A DNA stretch of 64,000 bases from Diprion similis (Eukaryota; Arthropoda; Insecta; Hymenoptera; Diprionidae): positions 10,230,001-10,294,000 of the forward strand of contig NC_060116.1 in the NCBI RefSeq assembly GCF_021155765.1, given 5' to 3'. Shown one piece after another: positions 1 to 9,706 of the stretch. The notes under the pieces were generated by a model, which was given only the letters and a program-made list of their open reading frames with translations, made no database searches and was not told the DNA's origin. How positions within the stretch are numbered: the stretch's first letter is position 1; each line of letters opens with the position of its first letter. Made by a program: the position numbers and the translations under genes.

Positions 1-72
1 CTCCCTGACGCTTTCCTGACTTTTCCCGATAAAGTGAATTCCCGGTTTTCCCGGTCCGTCGCCATCCTGACT
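1..72. repeat. Dispersed repeat fragment (left copy)
   Basis: A 70-odd base stretch rich in CCTGACTTTTCCCGAT and CCCGGTTTTCCCGGT motifs. It recurs in the same orientation at about 3432-3510, with some substitutions. The two copies bracket the minisatellite and foldback element between them, so they look like parts of one older repeat. Its family was not identified. Confidence 0.7.
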
Positions 73-215
73 CGATCACTGGATCACTCGACCTCTCAAC
101 CACTCGACCACTGGCTCACTGGATCACTCGGATACGGGGTTACGATCACTGGATCACACGATCTCTGCGCCACTGGATCCCTCGATACGTTCGATCCCTC
201 GATCAGTCCGCAAGG
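73..215. repeat. GATCACTCG/GATCACTGG minisatellite, left block
   Basis: Imperfect tandem array of a 9-10 base unit (GATCACTCG or GATCACTGG, with spaced variants such as GACCACTGG). The same unit reappears in the same orientation to the right of the foldback element at about 2988-3116. This suggests that the transposon landed inside one minisatellite array. An open frame crosses the array but is only a by-product of the repeat. Confidence 0.75.
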
Positions 216-879
216 GAACGTCAGTAATTTCCGGCCCACATCCACAATCTTCATTGTTTTTCTACTAGTTATCCGTGTATCGTATAATAGTAATAAACGC
301 CTTCCAACGCACCCCCACGACGGGGGGGGGTACAGGAGGGTTACAATTGCAGCAAAAAATTGACAAAAAAAATGTACAGTTGCTCACGCGAAACTTATTG
401 TACGCATTAATTGAAACATAAGAAGCCTAGAAAGTATCGTCTGCCGTCTAAATTCCACGACGAAACTTGTCTTCCACCCACATAAGTAAGTGCGATCAAA
501 TATTTAAAAACCTCATACCTTCAAGGATGAAATTGATGACAGTGCTTCTTTTTATAGTAAGGAACACAAAAATAATAGTCAACCACCTATACTATACATC
601 GAAAGTAGTCTTCCAAGTCCATGAAGCTAGCTGCTCCAGGCACGCGGCTACGATGCTGCATCTTTTTCGAGCTGCCTGACAGACGATCGTTGCTGTTCTA
701 CATGTTGAACGACTGTCATGAAGTTGTTTTTTTTACGTTGTATGTATTGTACATTTGTTCAGTGAATTAATTTGAACTTTGGCGGATAGTTATACTAGAT
801 CTTTTACCATGAAAATCGAGAGTGAGATATATTAATGAAATTCTATAAAATGCTTCAAATTAAAACAACAATGTTTTAG

Positions 880-1260
880 TATGACATTCATCTTCAATAT
901 CAGAATTATTGATTTCACCACCGTCCTCTTCGTCTGATTGATCTTCGCCTTGTTCTGTACTTGTTTTTTTTACTTGTAAATATATGAATATAATAATTTG
1001 TTAACGCCTTGATAATAATTTTTATATAACTTTTTTAGTTTTTTTCTTCATTTACAATATCTAGACTTTCTGCTGAATTAATTGTTATGTCATCAATGGA
1101 TTGAATTGAACAACAAGTTTATTATCTGATTCATCCGAACCATAGTCAGTAGGATAAAATTCCTTCGGTTGCGGGAGACAAGCATGCCTCCAAGGATTTT
1201 GTAAATTTTGATTTAAACAAAATTTTGTCTCGCTGACTGTGGTTGGGAAAAATCATATAA
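880..1260 (-). pseudogene. Transposase-like coding fossil inside the foldback element
   Basis: On the minus strand, about 1250 to 1099 reads as one open stretch with protein-like composition. It includes the peptides NPWRHACLPQPKEFYPTDYG and SDNKLVVQFNPLMT, then stops. Further along the same strand (about 980-880) is an acidic tail containing EINNSDIEDE, preceded by an AG-terminated T/A-rich stretch. A second copy of the acidic tail lies on the plus strand at about 1395-1499, because the arms are inverted. It looks like the C-terminal end of a transposase. I could not assign it to a superfamily. Confidence 0.45.
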
Positions 1261-1995
1261 TCAATTTGTTTCTCAATTAAATCCATCGATAACATAGCAA
1301 TCAACTCAGAAGAAAATCTAGGTATTATAAATAAAACATAAAAGATTATACATAAGTAATTGTTTAATCATTACTACATTTTTATATTTATATATTTACA
1401 GATGGAGAAATAAATACAGAACAAGACGAAGACGACAATGCTGAAATCAATAATTCTGATATTGAAGATTTCAATGTAATAATGGATGAATGTTCATAAA
1501 ATTACCTTTGTCAAACAAGATGAGCATACGTTATACAGAATGCACATTTTAAATATAGAATTCTTTAAAGTAAAAATCAATAAGTAATTTTTTCACCCTA
1601 ACTTACGACTATTCAATAAAAGAATAGACTGAACTTTTGGGAAAGGACGCTGTAATATTACCTCAGCTTTGAGATTTCCGAATATTAGTGTGGATTTTCT
1701 CGGAATCAATCCTTAATGTCATTGTAAAAGATTGTTTTTCTTATCGTAAATCATTTTATCGAATTTCATCGATATATTTAAGTCTCGATTTTAACGGTAG
1801 AAGATTTAGTACAACTATCCACCAAAGTCTAAATTAATAAACTGAACAAATATGTAACATAAAAAAAAGAAAAAAACTTCATGACAGTCATTCGACTATT
1901 TCGAACAACAACGACAGTCTTTCAGGCAAGACGTAAAGATGCAGCTTCATAGGCTTCCAAGACGACCTTCGTTGAATCTTAGAGCGGTTCACATA

Positions 1996-2587
1996 GGGCA
2001 TTATTTAAGATTTCGCTCTTCACTAAAATTTTTGTGCTTTTCACTAAAGAATAGCTCACGTCAAAGGGCTGGGCTGAGAAAAATTTTTTACTAGCGCCTC
2101 AACGACATTGAAATTTTGAAAAAACGCTATCTTATGAAATTTCAAAATTGAGATATCCTTGAATCCTTCAGTGGCTATGTTTAATTTGTATGACGAAACA
2201 AAAGTTATTGTAAGACCTGGCATGCGTGCGATTTTTTATAGTACCGAAAAATCTGCGAAGTTGATTGCAATGTTTAAAAGTTAAAAAAATTCTTCATCTA
2301 AGAATTTCAAGATAGATGTTTTAGTACTCAAAAAAATCGCACACCTCTCAGGACTCGTAAAAACTTCTGTTTGGTCACACAAAACATATCCACCGAAGGA
2401 TTCAAGGAATATCTCAATTTCGAAGTTCCCGAAAATAGGCTTTTTTCGAAATGCCATCGTCGTTAAGACAGCAGTTACAAAAAATTTTCATTCCAGCCAT
2501 TTAGGGTTATCTATTTTTTAGTAAAAAAAGTGCAAGAATCTCGGAGAAGACCGAAAACCAAAAGAAAGGCCCTTTTTTGAAGCACCC
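1996..2587. mobile_element. Nested foldback MITE with TA target-site duplication
   Basis: This 592-bp insert is present only in the right arm of the outer element. It begins GGGCATTATTT and ends with GAAGCACCC, and is flanked by TA on both sides (1994-1995 and 2588-2589), as in Tc1/mariner-like insertions. Almost its whole length is an imperfect inverted repeat. One arm carries AAAATTGAGATATCCTTGAA and the other carries the complement of GAAATTGAGATATTCCTTGA. The arms meet around 2240-2330. No coding potential is visible. Confidence 0.75.
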
Positions 2588-2987
2588 TATGAAATGTATC
2601 CTCTAGATGGAAGACTATTATTTTTGTGTTTCTTACTATAAAAATAGCATTTTAATTAATTTTAACCTCGCAGGTATGATTTTTGAAATTATTTTTTCGC
2701 GCTTACTTATGTCGACAGAAATAGAGTTTCGTCGTGGAATTTAGGCAGAAGACGATATTTTCTAGGCTTCATATATTTCAATTAATCCCTTCGATAAGTT
2801 TCGCGTATGCGGCTATACATTATTTAGTCAATTTCCTGCTGTAAATTGTAACCCTCCTGCAACCCCCCCGTCGTGGGGGTGCGTTTTTGAGGCGTGTATA
2901 TTACTGTTTTATGATACACGGATAACTAGTACAAAAAAATGAAGCCTACAGAAATGGTGTAATAAAATCTGTCGTTACCTCCCGGAC

Positions 2988-3116
2988 TAAATCACTCGAC
3001 CCATCGACCCCTCGAACTCTCGGTCACAGGATCCCTGGATCACTCGATCTCCCGATCACTGGATCACTCGAGCACTCGATCACTCGATCACTGGACCACT
3101 CGATCACTCGATCAAG
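2988..3116. repeat. GATCACTCG minisatellite, right block
   Basis: Continuation of the 9-10 base GATCACTCG/GATCACTGG array on the other side of the foldback element, in the same orientation as the left block. The last units are nearly perfect (ACTCGATCACTCGATCACTG). Confidence 0.75.
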
Positions 3117-3431
3117 CGCAGGATGGCTTCAATTTTACTCAAAGAAAATTCCCTGACTCTTCCCGTCAAAAACTTCAGAATTCCCTGACGTTTCCCCAGA
3201 AATATTAGGCAACGTTGGGCAGTTTTTATGACCAAAAGTTCCAGAAGTTGTGCAACTTGAATTTATAAATTTAAATCTAAAAAACACATAGTATTGCTTC
3301 GTTTCACAAGAATAATTATAAATCGAACGCGATACCATTACCGAAAGTTAGCTCAACTGAAGTTACGAAGCATAGCTAAAGATTGAAAAAGATTTGTAAA
3401 AACTGTCCGTATTACTTTAGGATCCATCATA

Positions 3432-3510
3432 ATTCCCCGACTTTTCCCGATAAACGGAACCCCCTAACTATCCGGTATCCCCGGTTTTCCCGGTCTATCG
3501 CCACCCTGAC
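3432..3510. repeat. Dispersed repeat fragment (right copy)
   Basis: Direct repeat of bases 1-72: CCCGACTTTTCCCGATAAA, then a CCCGGTTTTCCCGGT segment and a final CGCCACCCTGAC. It marks the right edge of the composite repeat region. Confidence 0.7.
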
Positions 3511-4640
3511 TATGAATCGTCGCACAAATGACGCGTCTGATTCCCGTGATTAATCTACGCGCAAAAAGGCGCGGCCGATTAATCCGTAAAAACATCTTAA
3601 ATGTCTAGGACTTGTCGCAAAATTCTGCAGAAAACCAATTCACATCTGCGTCTTTTTGAATCTGACACATTGCGATGCGAATTGTTGTTCCGAGATGCGA
3701 GTCAAGTCCGGGAGGGAGGTTGGAGGGCATGCATTATTGTGTGGCGTGACGGTCGGCGGTCCTCTTCGACGCGAAGTCTTCGAGCGCAGCATCTCTCCCC
3801 ATCTAGCGTACCACGGAACGCGATAGATGGTCCAGAGAAGCGTTTTGCCCAGTCAGACGATCACAGAGATCAATTGAATAAAATAATTATAGATAATGAC
3901 TAAATAATTAAATTCAATGACGACTGGAAAATGATAGCAAAGTGACAAGAAATGGAAAATTGAACCTCGTTAAAATTTGAAAGCTCACTATTAAATAGTT
4001 TGGAGACTTCTATACTGAGTCTTTCACGTGTTTCTGGATGAAAATCACTGTGATCATATGACGCTGTGGATTACAAAAGTTAATAACATCGCGGTGCATC
4101 GCGACCTTCCTACCCTCGCCTGATTCCCAACGGAACCACCCAACGGAAATGTTTAAAAGAAATTCACACGCACATCCACATCAAAGCACGCGACGGATCC
4201 CACAACGACCACCTACCTACCCGATTACCTATATTCGCTCTAAACGATTCTCCATTTTTTCCAACACACATCATTCATCCTCATTCGCGCCGTGGTCACT
4301 GTGACTTACTTTGTCATTGATTACCTGTGGGGAGCAAAACGTTTTTGTACCATAGTCAGCGAGAGTATTGTTTTAGACATTGCTGGCGGACTATCGGTAC
4401 ATCAACCTTTTGTAAAATGGATTAAAAACATCCTGTATGCTTATCAGCATTTGTCTAAGCGAGCTAAGCCTGTGGTTGTTCTATAGTTGTTGGGCATTAA
4501 AAAATTAAAATTCAAGTTTCAAGATATATCATGCAAGCTGATTACGTTACGTTATGCCAGACTTTGAAATGGTATCAATTAAACAATCGTTGGAATATGT
4601 TTAAACCTCAGGTTCATCCACCACTTAAACGACATCATTA
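3511..4640. other. No gene seen
   Basis: Short open frames occur (for example 3601-3903 and 4292-4486), but none has family resemblance, flanking splice sites or codon bias. Nothing else is supported here. Confidence 0.4.
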
Positions 4641-4643
4641 TAA

Positions 4644-6410
4644 TTATATAATCTTGACTAGACACAATCTGTTTTCGCGAATGTTGAGTAAGTGATGGTA
4701 ACCTGTCGCGATGCTCATTCCACTTTCAGCAACGTGCAAAATTTTTAACTTTGAGTAACTGTGGTAAAATAGGTCAACTCTGATAAGAAAGAAAGAGAAA
4801 ACAAAATTCATTGACTGATACTCCAGCACCGTTGAGATCGCGAATGAGCCTATCCATGCAGCTAAGAAATCGAAGATTTGTGCAACAATTTTTACCGCCA
4901 CGCCACGTGACAAAGGAGTCCCAGGGAATTAATACCCATAACCTAAACACATGCAAACTCACCGACGTTGCTGAGTAATGGAGAAGTTACTCGGATGTCT
5001 CTGCTTAACTCTGAAAAAATGAAAGAGGAAGCTCGAATTAATTTAGCCACCTGGATTTTCTATTATTACTGTTCTACTTCCATATTTGTTTGCCGCATGT
5101 TACACAATGTCAAAAATTAGGTTTCAAATGCAGCACATTGAATAATCAAACAATAATTGAGATAAGTATTCTTACCTCCTCCGGGTTGCTCCACACTTTA
5201 CATGTATGTGTAGTAGTCCTCGTGGCTTCTCAGGTTGTATGGGGGTGACGCACTTTTCACACTGCAATGAGAATATAACAAAATATTACAATAAAACACT
5301 AACATGCTAATAAAATAAGAACAGATATTGAATAAATGCATACAATTATTGAGCAGCTAAAATCATGCACGATCAATGCACGAGACATGATAATTAAAAA
5401 TCATATCGAATCTGTACCTTTCAATTTTATTCACTGCATAGCGGATGGTTTAATTTTTACTTTGTTGTCAGAGGCCGATTGATTGAATTACGTCATTTGG
5501 ATCATCGCTAAATGTGGTCGATAGTGCTGCAATATAGTGTGCTCCTGTTGACAGGTCAGAAATAAAAACACTTTATTAGTATTTGTTTTGGAAAATAATA
5601 TGCAAACATTGAAAATTGACCGTTATTTTTTGTAAATATAGCGAAGAAGTGAATACCAATCAATCAATTTTAGCATCAAACAGTATTCAATATTCACCAT
5701 AGTTATCCAAGACATAATAGGCGCGTATCAGAAATCAATAACAGTTGACGATTCCGATTCTCACTCGAAATTTCGAATCGATTAATAACGCCGTGATGCA
5801 TCAACTTTTCTTCAAAGGTAATAAAGCACTACGAAATGGAGGATCCTTCCATCGATCGATTGCCAGAAAGAAATTCGGAAACGCATGCAATCGCTTACAG
5901 TTTTTTCTTACATAGGAAACAACGCCAAAATCAACGACGCGATAAAATTTTCATTTCAAAAACGTGTGTCCACGTGAGAGACGCGATCCGCAAACCGAAA
6001 TACGAGACACAACTCGCGCGAAGGTCACCTTCCGCAAGGTCCATTTTTTCAGAATATTAGAAAAAAAACGACAACGGAAGATTATCAAGTAACGTTCTTG
6101 TCACGAAACCCTTGTGATTATATGCAGCGTAATAATTACGCTCGATTCCAAGCCCATTTACACTTTTTGTGTTGTAGCTGGCTGCATAAACAGACTGAGT
6201 TAACTTGCTAACAATACATCTACGCACTTACCGAAAATCAGCCGCACAAACAATAACAAACGACACCCGACGCTGAGAGTCGAGAATCGAAATCGCTACA
6301 AGCTGAAGTTGCACAAATGAATGAAAATTTGAGACACGATAACTCACCTTCGATGTCCTCGGCTGTTTTTGTTTCAGTAACTCGGCTCTCTTATGGGTCA
6401 TACGCTGCAT
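4644..6410 (-). CDS. Unrecognised short spliced gene
   Basis: Four minus-strand segments with good splice signals join in one frame: 6410-6348, 5261-5176, 5010-4963 and 4779-4644. They give 111 codons including a stop. The donors are GTGAGT, GTAAGA and GTGAGT. The acceptors follow pyrimidine-rich tracts; the second and third are especially strong. The predicted protein of about 110 residues starts MQRMTHKRAELLKQKQPRTS, is basic, contains a CEKC pair and a later HIHVKC, and ends LCLVKII. I recognise no family, so no function is proposed. The first exon has a tandem duplicate (6539-6486) that would splice in the same phase. The transcript could instead be noncoding, or these could be exons of a longer gene. 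Confidence 0.4.
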
Positions 6411-6600
6411 GTCGTTCGTATATTATTCACAGTGAGTTTCGTGGGTATTATACACTGATCGAAAATTTGAGACACGATAACTCACTCTCGATGTCCTCGG
6501 CTGTTTTTGTTTCAGTAACTCAGCTCTCTTATGGGTCATACGCTGAATGTCGTTCGTATATTATTCGCAGTGAGTTTCGTGGGCACTATGCACTGATCGA
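6323..6600. repeat. Two-copy 138-bp tandem repeat containing a first exon
   Basis: GAAAATTTGAGACACGATAA begins at 6323 and again at 6461, giving a period of 138 bp. Only a handful of differences separate the copies. On the minus strand each copy contains an ATG, the peptide MTHKRAELLKQKQPRTS and a GTGAGT donor. The duplication therefore doubles a start codon, a splice donor and probably promoter sequence. Confidence 0.85.
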
Positions 6601-7577
6601 ATCACGATACGCAGCCTTTTTTTAACCGTAAAAATCGGTGCTTGGCCATGTTTCGAATAGTCAAGCCTGTACATGCCGATTTGATTTCTCGACTTGCGGC
6701 TTGCGTAGCTCCACTACGGCTGCTCGGAAGCGACTGAGGCCGCGCTGCGCTCGGAAACGATTCTCGACCCGCCGTAAATGCCACGCGAACTGTACACAAC
6801 GCGGTTAAATGTTCGATAAATTGCCGTTGGACGCGGTTTCAGGCGTCAATCGAAATTTTCTGGCCATTTCCAACCGAATAAAATACGTTGACCTATGTAA
6901 TGTGTATTCATTTCTGAGGGTCTAATTAGTGGATAAAAAGTACTGTAAGCCGATTTTGAGACGAAAAGTTTCTGACCTCTGAAAATCGCAGACAAAGGAA
7001 GGTTCACCTATTTGGAATTTTTTCATTCGAAATTTGGCTGATTTTCAAAAATACTTTAATCAATTCTTTGACGCATTGTGTTGAGGTAGTTTCGCTAGAG
7101 GAATCGCGGATTGCGCGGAGTCCGCATACTTCATCAGCTACTTCATATCACTTCCATATTGTCTCCATTTTTCAAAGTTCCAATTAACATTTCTAGATTT
7201 TTAAATTCTTCGAATAAAAATGTAATTGTAATCCACTGACCTATTACCACGTAGGTTTCGATGCGAAGGATTTTGCCATTGCGTCCGCACTTATTTTTGT
7301 GGGAGTCTTTAGCCGCCGACGGCGTGGCGTTACCGTGTCAAGTTATAATAGAGATCAGTCAAGTTGCTCCCTCCCCACCACATGAGTTTCCAACCTGCAT
7401 GCAAAACCATGTACTGAACACATCTACAAGTTCATATAAGTCTATGGCTAAACCTTGGCTAAACACGTGTGCGGAGCCGTGGAATAAACAAGTAGTTCAA
7501 TTCAGTCAGCAGTGAGTTGGTTCAGCACAGTATTATTCGTTTGTCTGACTGTGTGGCGAGAGTTGAAACATCAAAGA
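6601..7577. promoter_or_regulatory. Divergent intergenic region upstream of PDCD2
   Basis: This is the spacer between the minus-strand short gene and PDCD2 on the plus strand, so it should hold the promoters of both. No TATA box or named motif could be placed with confidence. An open frame at 7261-7515 has no family resemblance and probably lies in 5' untranslated sequence. Confidence 0.35.
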
Positions 7578-8984
7578 ATGGAAAATAAAATAAGTAGAAT
7601 TGATATTGGATTTGTAGAAGACTGCGAAAAATGGAGATTGTCGAGTAGATTCTTTCCCAGTAAAGTGGGGGGTAAACCTGCGTGGCTAAATTTGAAAGAT
7701 ATTCCTCGAAAGGAGGATGTTGAATGTCAATTCTGCAAACAGCCTTGCATATTTTTATGCCAAGTCTATGCTCCGTACGAAGAAGATGAAAAGGCCTTCC
7801 ATAGGACATTATTTATTTTCATCTGTAGAAACCCGAAATGTTGTAAACCAAATAATAACAGTAATTTGAAAGTCTTTCGGTCGCAACTAGAAAAAAGTAA
7901 CAAGTTTTATCCATCCGATCCGCCAATTGAATCCGAAGAGTGGAGACCAGATATAGGTATACTTCATGATTCCAAATACTCAAGTTTTGAACAAATATTA
8001 TTCGTAACTATCATATTCAAGTAATTATATTCTTTTGATCATTTTTTTCCTCGGATCATTTTACATTGTCCCTTAAATTCGATTTTACAGCTACAGAGAC
8101 TTGGACAAAATCCTGTTATGTATGTGGAATTTATGCACCTAGTCACTGTTCCAAATGCAAAAAGGTATATTACTGTTCTCGTGAACATCAAGTATACGAC
8201 TGGACACATGGCCATAAGACTTGTTGTGGAATCAGTTCTAGTCTGGCAGAATCAAATTTTTTACTAACCGAGTATGAAATCGTTGTTGAAGCAGAGGAAA
8301 GCTTTAATCAACTTTCAGAAAGTGAATATGTTGATGACGAAAAAGAAGAAATGATGGAGTATGAAAAATTAATAGATCATAATGAGGCAGGAACGCTTCA
8401 ACATGAAAAAAATGTCGATGCTGACTTAATGAAAATGTCTGCAGCAAATGATGACGAAGCTTTTTTCGATTTTACTACTAAAGTAAAGAAATACCCAGAT
8501 CAGATCTTGAGGTAAGCCGGACCACAAATTGTTACCTGTATCATAGCAATAATGAGCAACTTGATTCAATATGTATATTATTATATTAATTTTATTGCAT
8601 GTTCCACCAAAGGTACGAGAGAGGTGGTAACGTTTTGTATATATCGTCTGAAAATCAAGTTCAAGAAATTCCAAATTGTGGAAAATGTGGTAGCGAAAGG
8701 CAATTTGAGTTTCAGGTGTGTGTGGAAAAAAATATAACACTGATAAAGTCGAATCATTGCTCTCTAGTTTCTGAGTATATTTAAAAAGAAAATTCTTTCT
8801 CCTACAGATTATGCCACAGCTCTTGAACTATCTCCAATTTGAAGATACACTGGAAAGTCTGGATTGGGGAATATTGGCCATCTTCACATGTAAAAATTCA
8901 TGTGTAACAGAGAATGGTTATGTCACAGAATATATATGGAAGCAGGATATTGTAGATGTAGAGAATAAAGATTGTGACAAGTGA
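7578..8984 (+). CDS. PDCD2: Programmed cell death protein 2 (PDCD2 / Zfrp8)
   Basis: Coding exons are 7578-7956, 8091-8511, 8613-8715 and 8808-8984. They join in phase to 359 residues, close to the usual length of about 345. The N-terminal PDCD2 signature is clear: IDIGFVEDCEKWRLSSRFFP, then SKVGGKPAWL and a CQFCKQPC zinc pair. Exon 2 opens with a MYND zinc finger (CYVCGIYAPSHCSKCKKVYY, then CSREHQ and HKTC). The C-terminal PDCD2_C domain includes IPNCGKCG, MPQLLNYLQFEDTLESLDWG and YIWKQD. PDCD2 proteins are known as chaperones for ribosomal protein uS5 (RPS2) and for stem-cell maintenance; Zfrp8 is the fly ortholog. I chose the ATG at 7578 because the family motif follows at once. An in-frame upstream codon at 7512 would add an unconserved leader. 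An acidic linker separates the two conserved parts. Confidence 0.96.
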
Positions 8985-9706
8985 TAGATAAAAAAACATG
9001 TCTTTTATTGCTTTCACATTACATAAAGATATAAAAATATTTAGGAATAAGTATTCCAAGTTTAATAGATTAGTCTACAACAAAAATACTTGCTTACACC
9101 ACTTATCTTTGATTCTTATATATTTCATATTGAGCACAAATTACTTATATTCTTACCCTTTTTCTCAATTGTACGCAGCAGGTTCTTAAACTGAGTGTAA
9201 TGATAATATGGACATATATATTATTGGTAAAATTGTCACAGCACTTTTGTATAAAACTACTTGATTAATTAGATATATTTGAAACACAGTAACTTTGGAC
9301 ACTACTTTCAGACTTTGCAAAGAGAATGAAAGTTGTTCTGAAATCGACGGAAATTTTAAGATTTCATATTCGGGAAGTTCGCAATACTGCTTGGAAATAT
9401 TTAATCAATAAAAAATGAACGGATAATAAAGTTTCTAAATTTTTGATCGATATACAATCCAACACGATGCACGGTATATCCATAACAGAAAATCACATCA
9501 TTTGAAATTATAATAAAATAGGACAAACGAAAGGAACTCCAACTACATAATGTTAGTTCCAATATCAAAAACATGATTCTCCTGAAGTAAAAACGCACAT
9601 TATACATTGAAGTGTAAAACTATGCTGAAATCATATCTTGCATGTAAAGTTGCCACGCGAATAGATAAAACTTAGTAACACAGCGATAGAACATATTGAC
9701 TGCACC
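8985..9706. other. Tail-to-tail spacer, PDCD2 and TUTase
   Basis: AT-rich 3' flanks of two converging genes. Plus-strand AATAAA occurs near 9409, and AATAAA on the minus strand (TTTATT) occurs near 9004. Their use is not known. No further gene is seen. Confidence 0.4.

Larger units (their letters stand above)
249..2944. mobile_element. Foldback DNA transposon remnant with long inverted arms
   Basis: The outer ends, CTTCATTGTTTTTCTACTAG on the left and its near-complement on the right, start a long inverted repeat. The left arm runs from 249 to about 997. It pairs in inverted orientation with about 1381-2944, once a nested 592-bp insert at 1996-2587 is removed. Both arms share the outer ACTAGTTATCCGTGTATC segment, a C-run/G-run segment (CACCCCCACGACGGGGGGG), a CTTCATGACAGTC segment and, innermost, a short acidic coding stretch. 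The loop is about 380 bp. No clear target-site duplication was seen. Arm divergence is substantial (many substitutions and small indels), so the copy is old. It may be a MITE-like derivative of an autonomous element whose transposase tail survives in the loop. The family was not identified. Confidence 0.8.

Noticed and set aside
73-215. CRISPR-like regular repeat
   Set aside because: The units are contiguous 9-10 base minisatellite copies without spacers, and the genome is an insect's.
34-363. 109-codon plus-strand open frame
   Set aside because: The frame is kept open by the GATCACTCG minisatellite.
3135-3338. 67-codon minus-strand open frame beside the minisatellite
   Set aside because: It is formed from the CCTGAC-type dispersed repeat and its flank, and has no protein-like motif.
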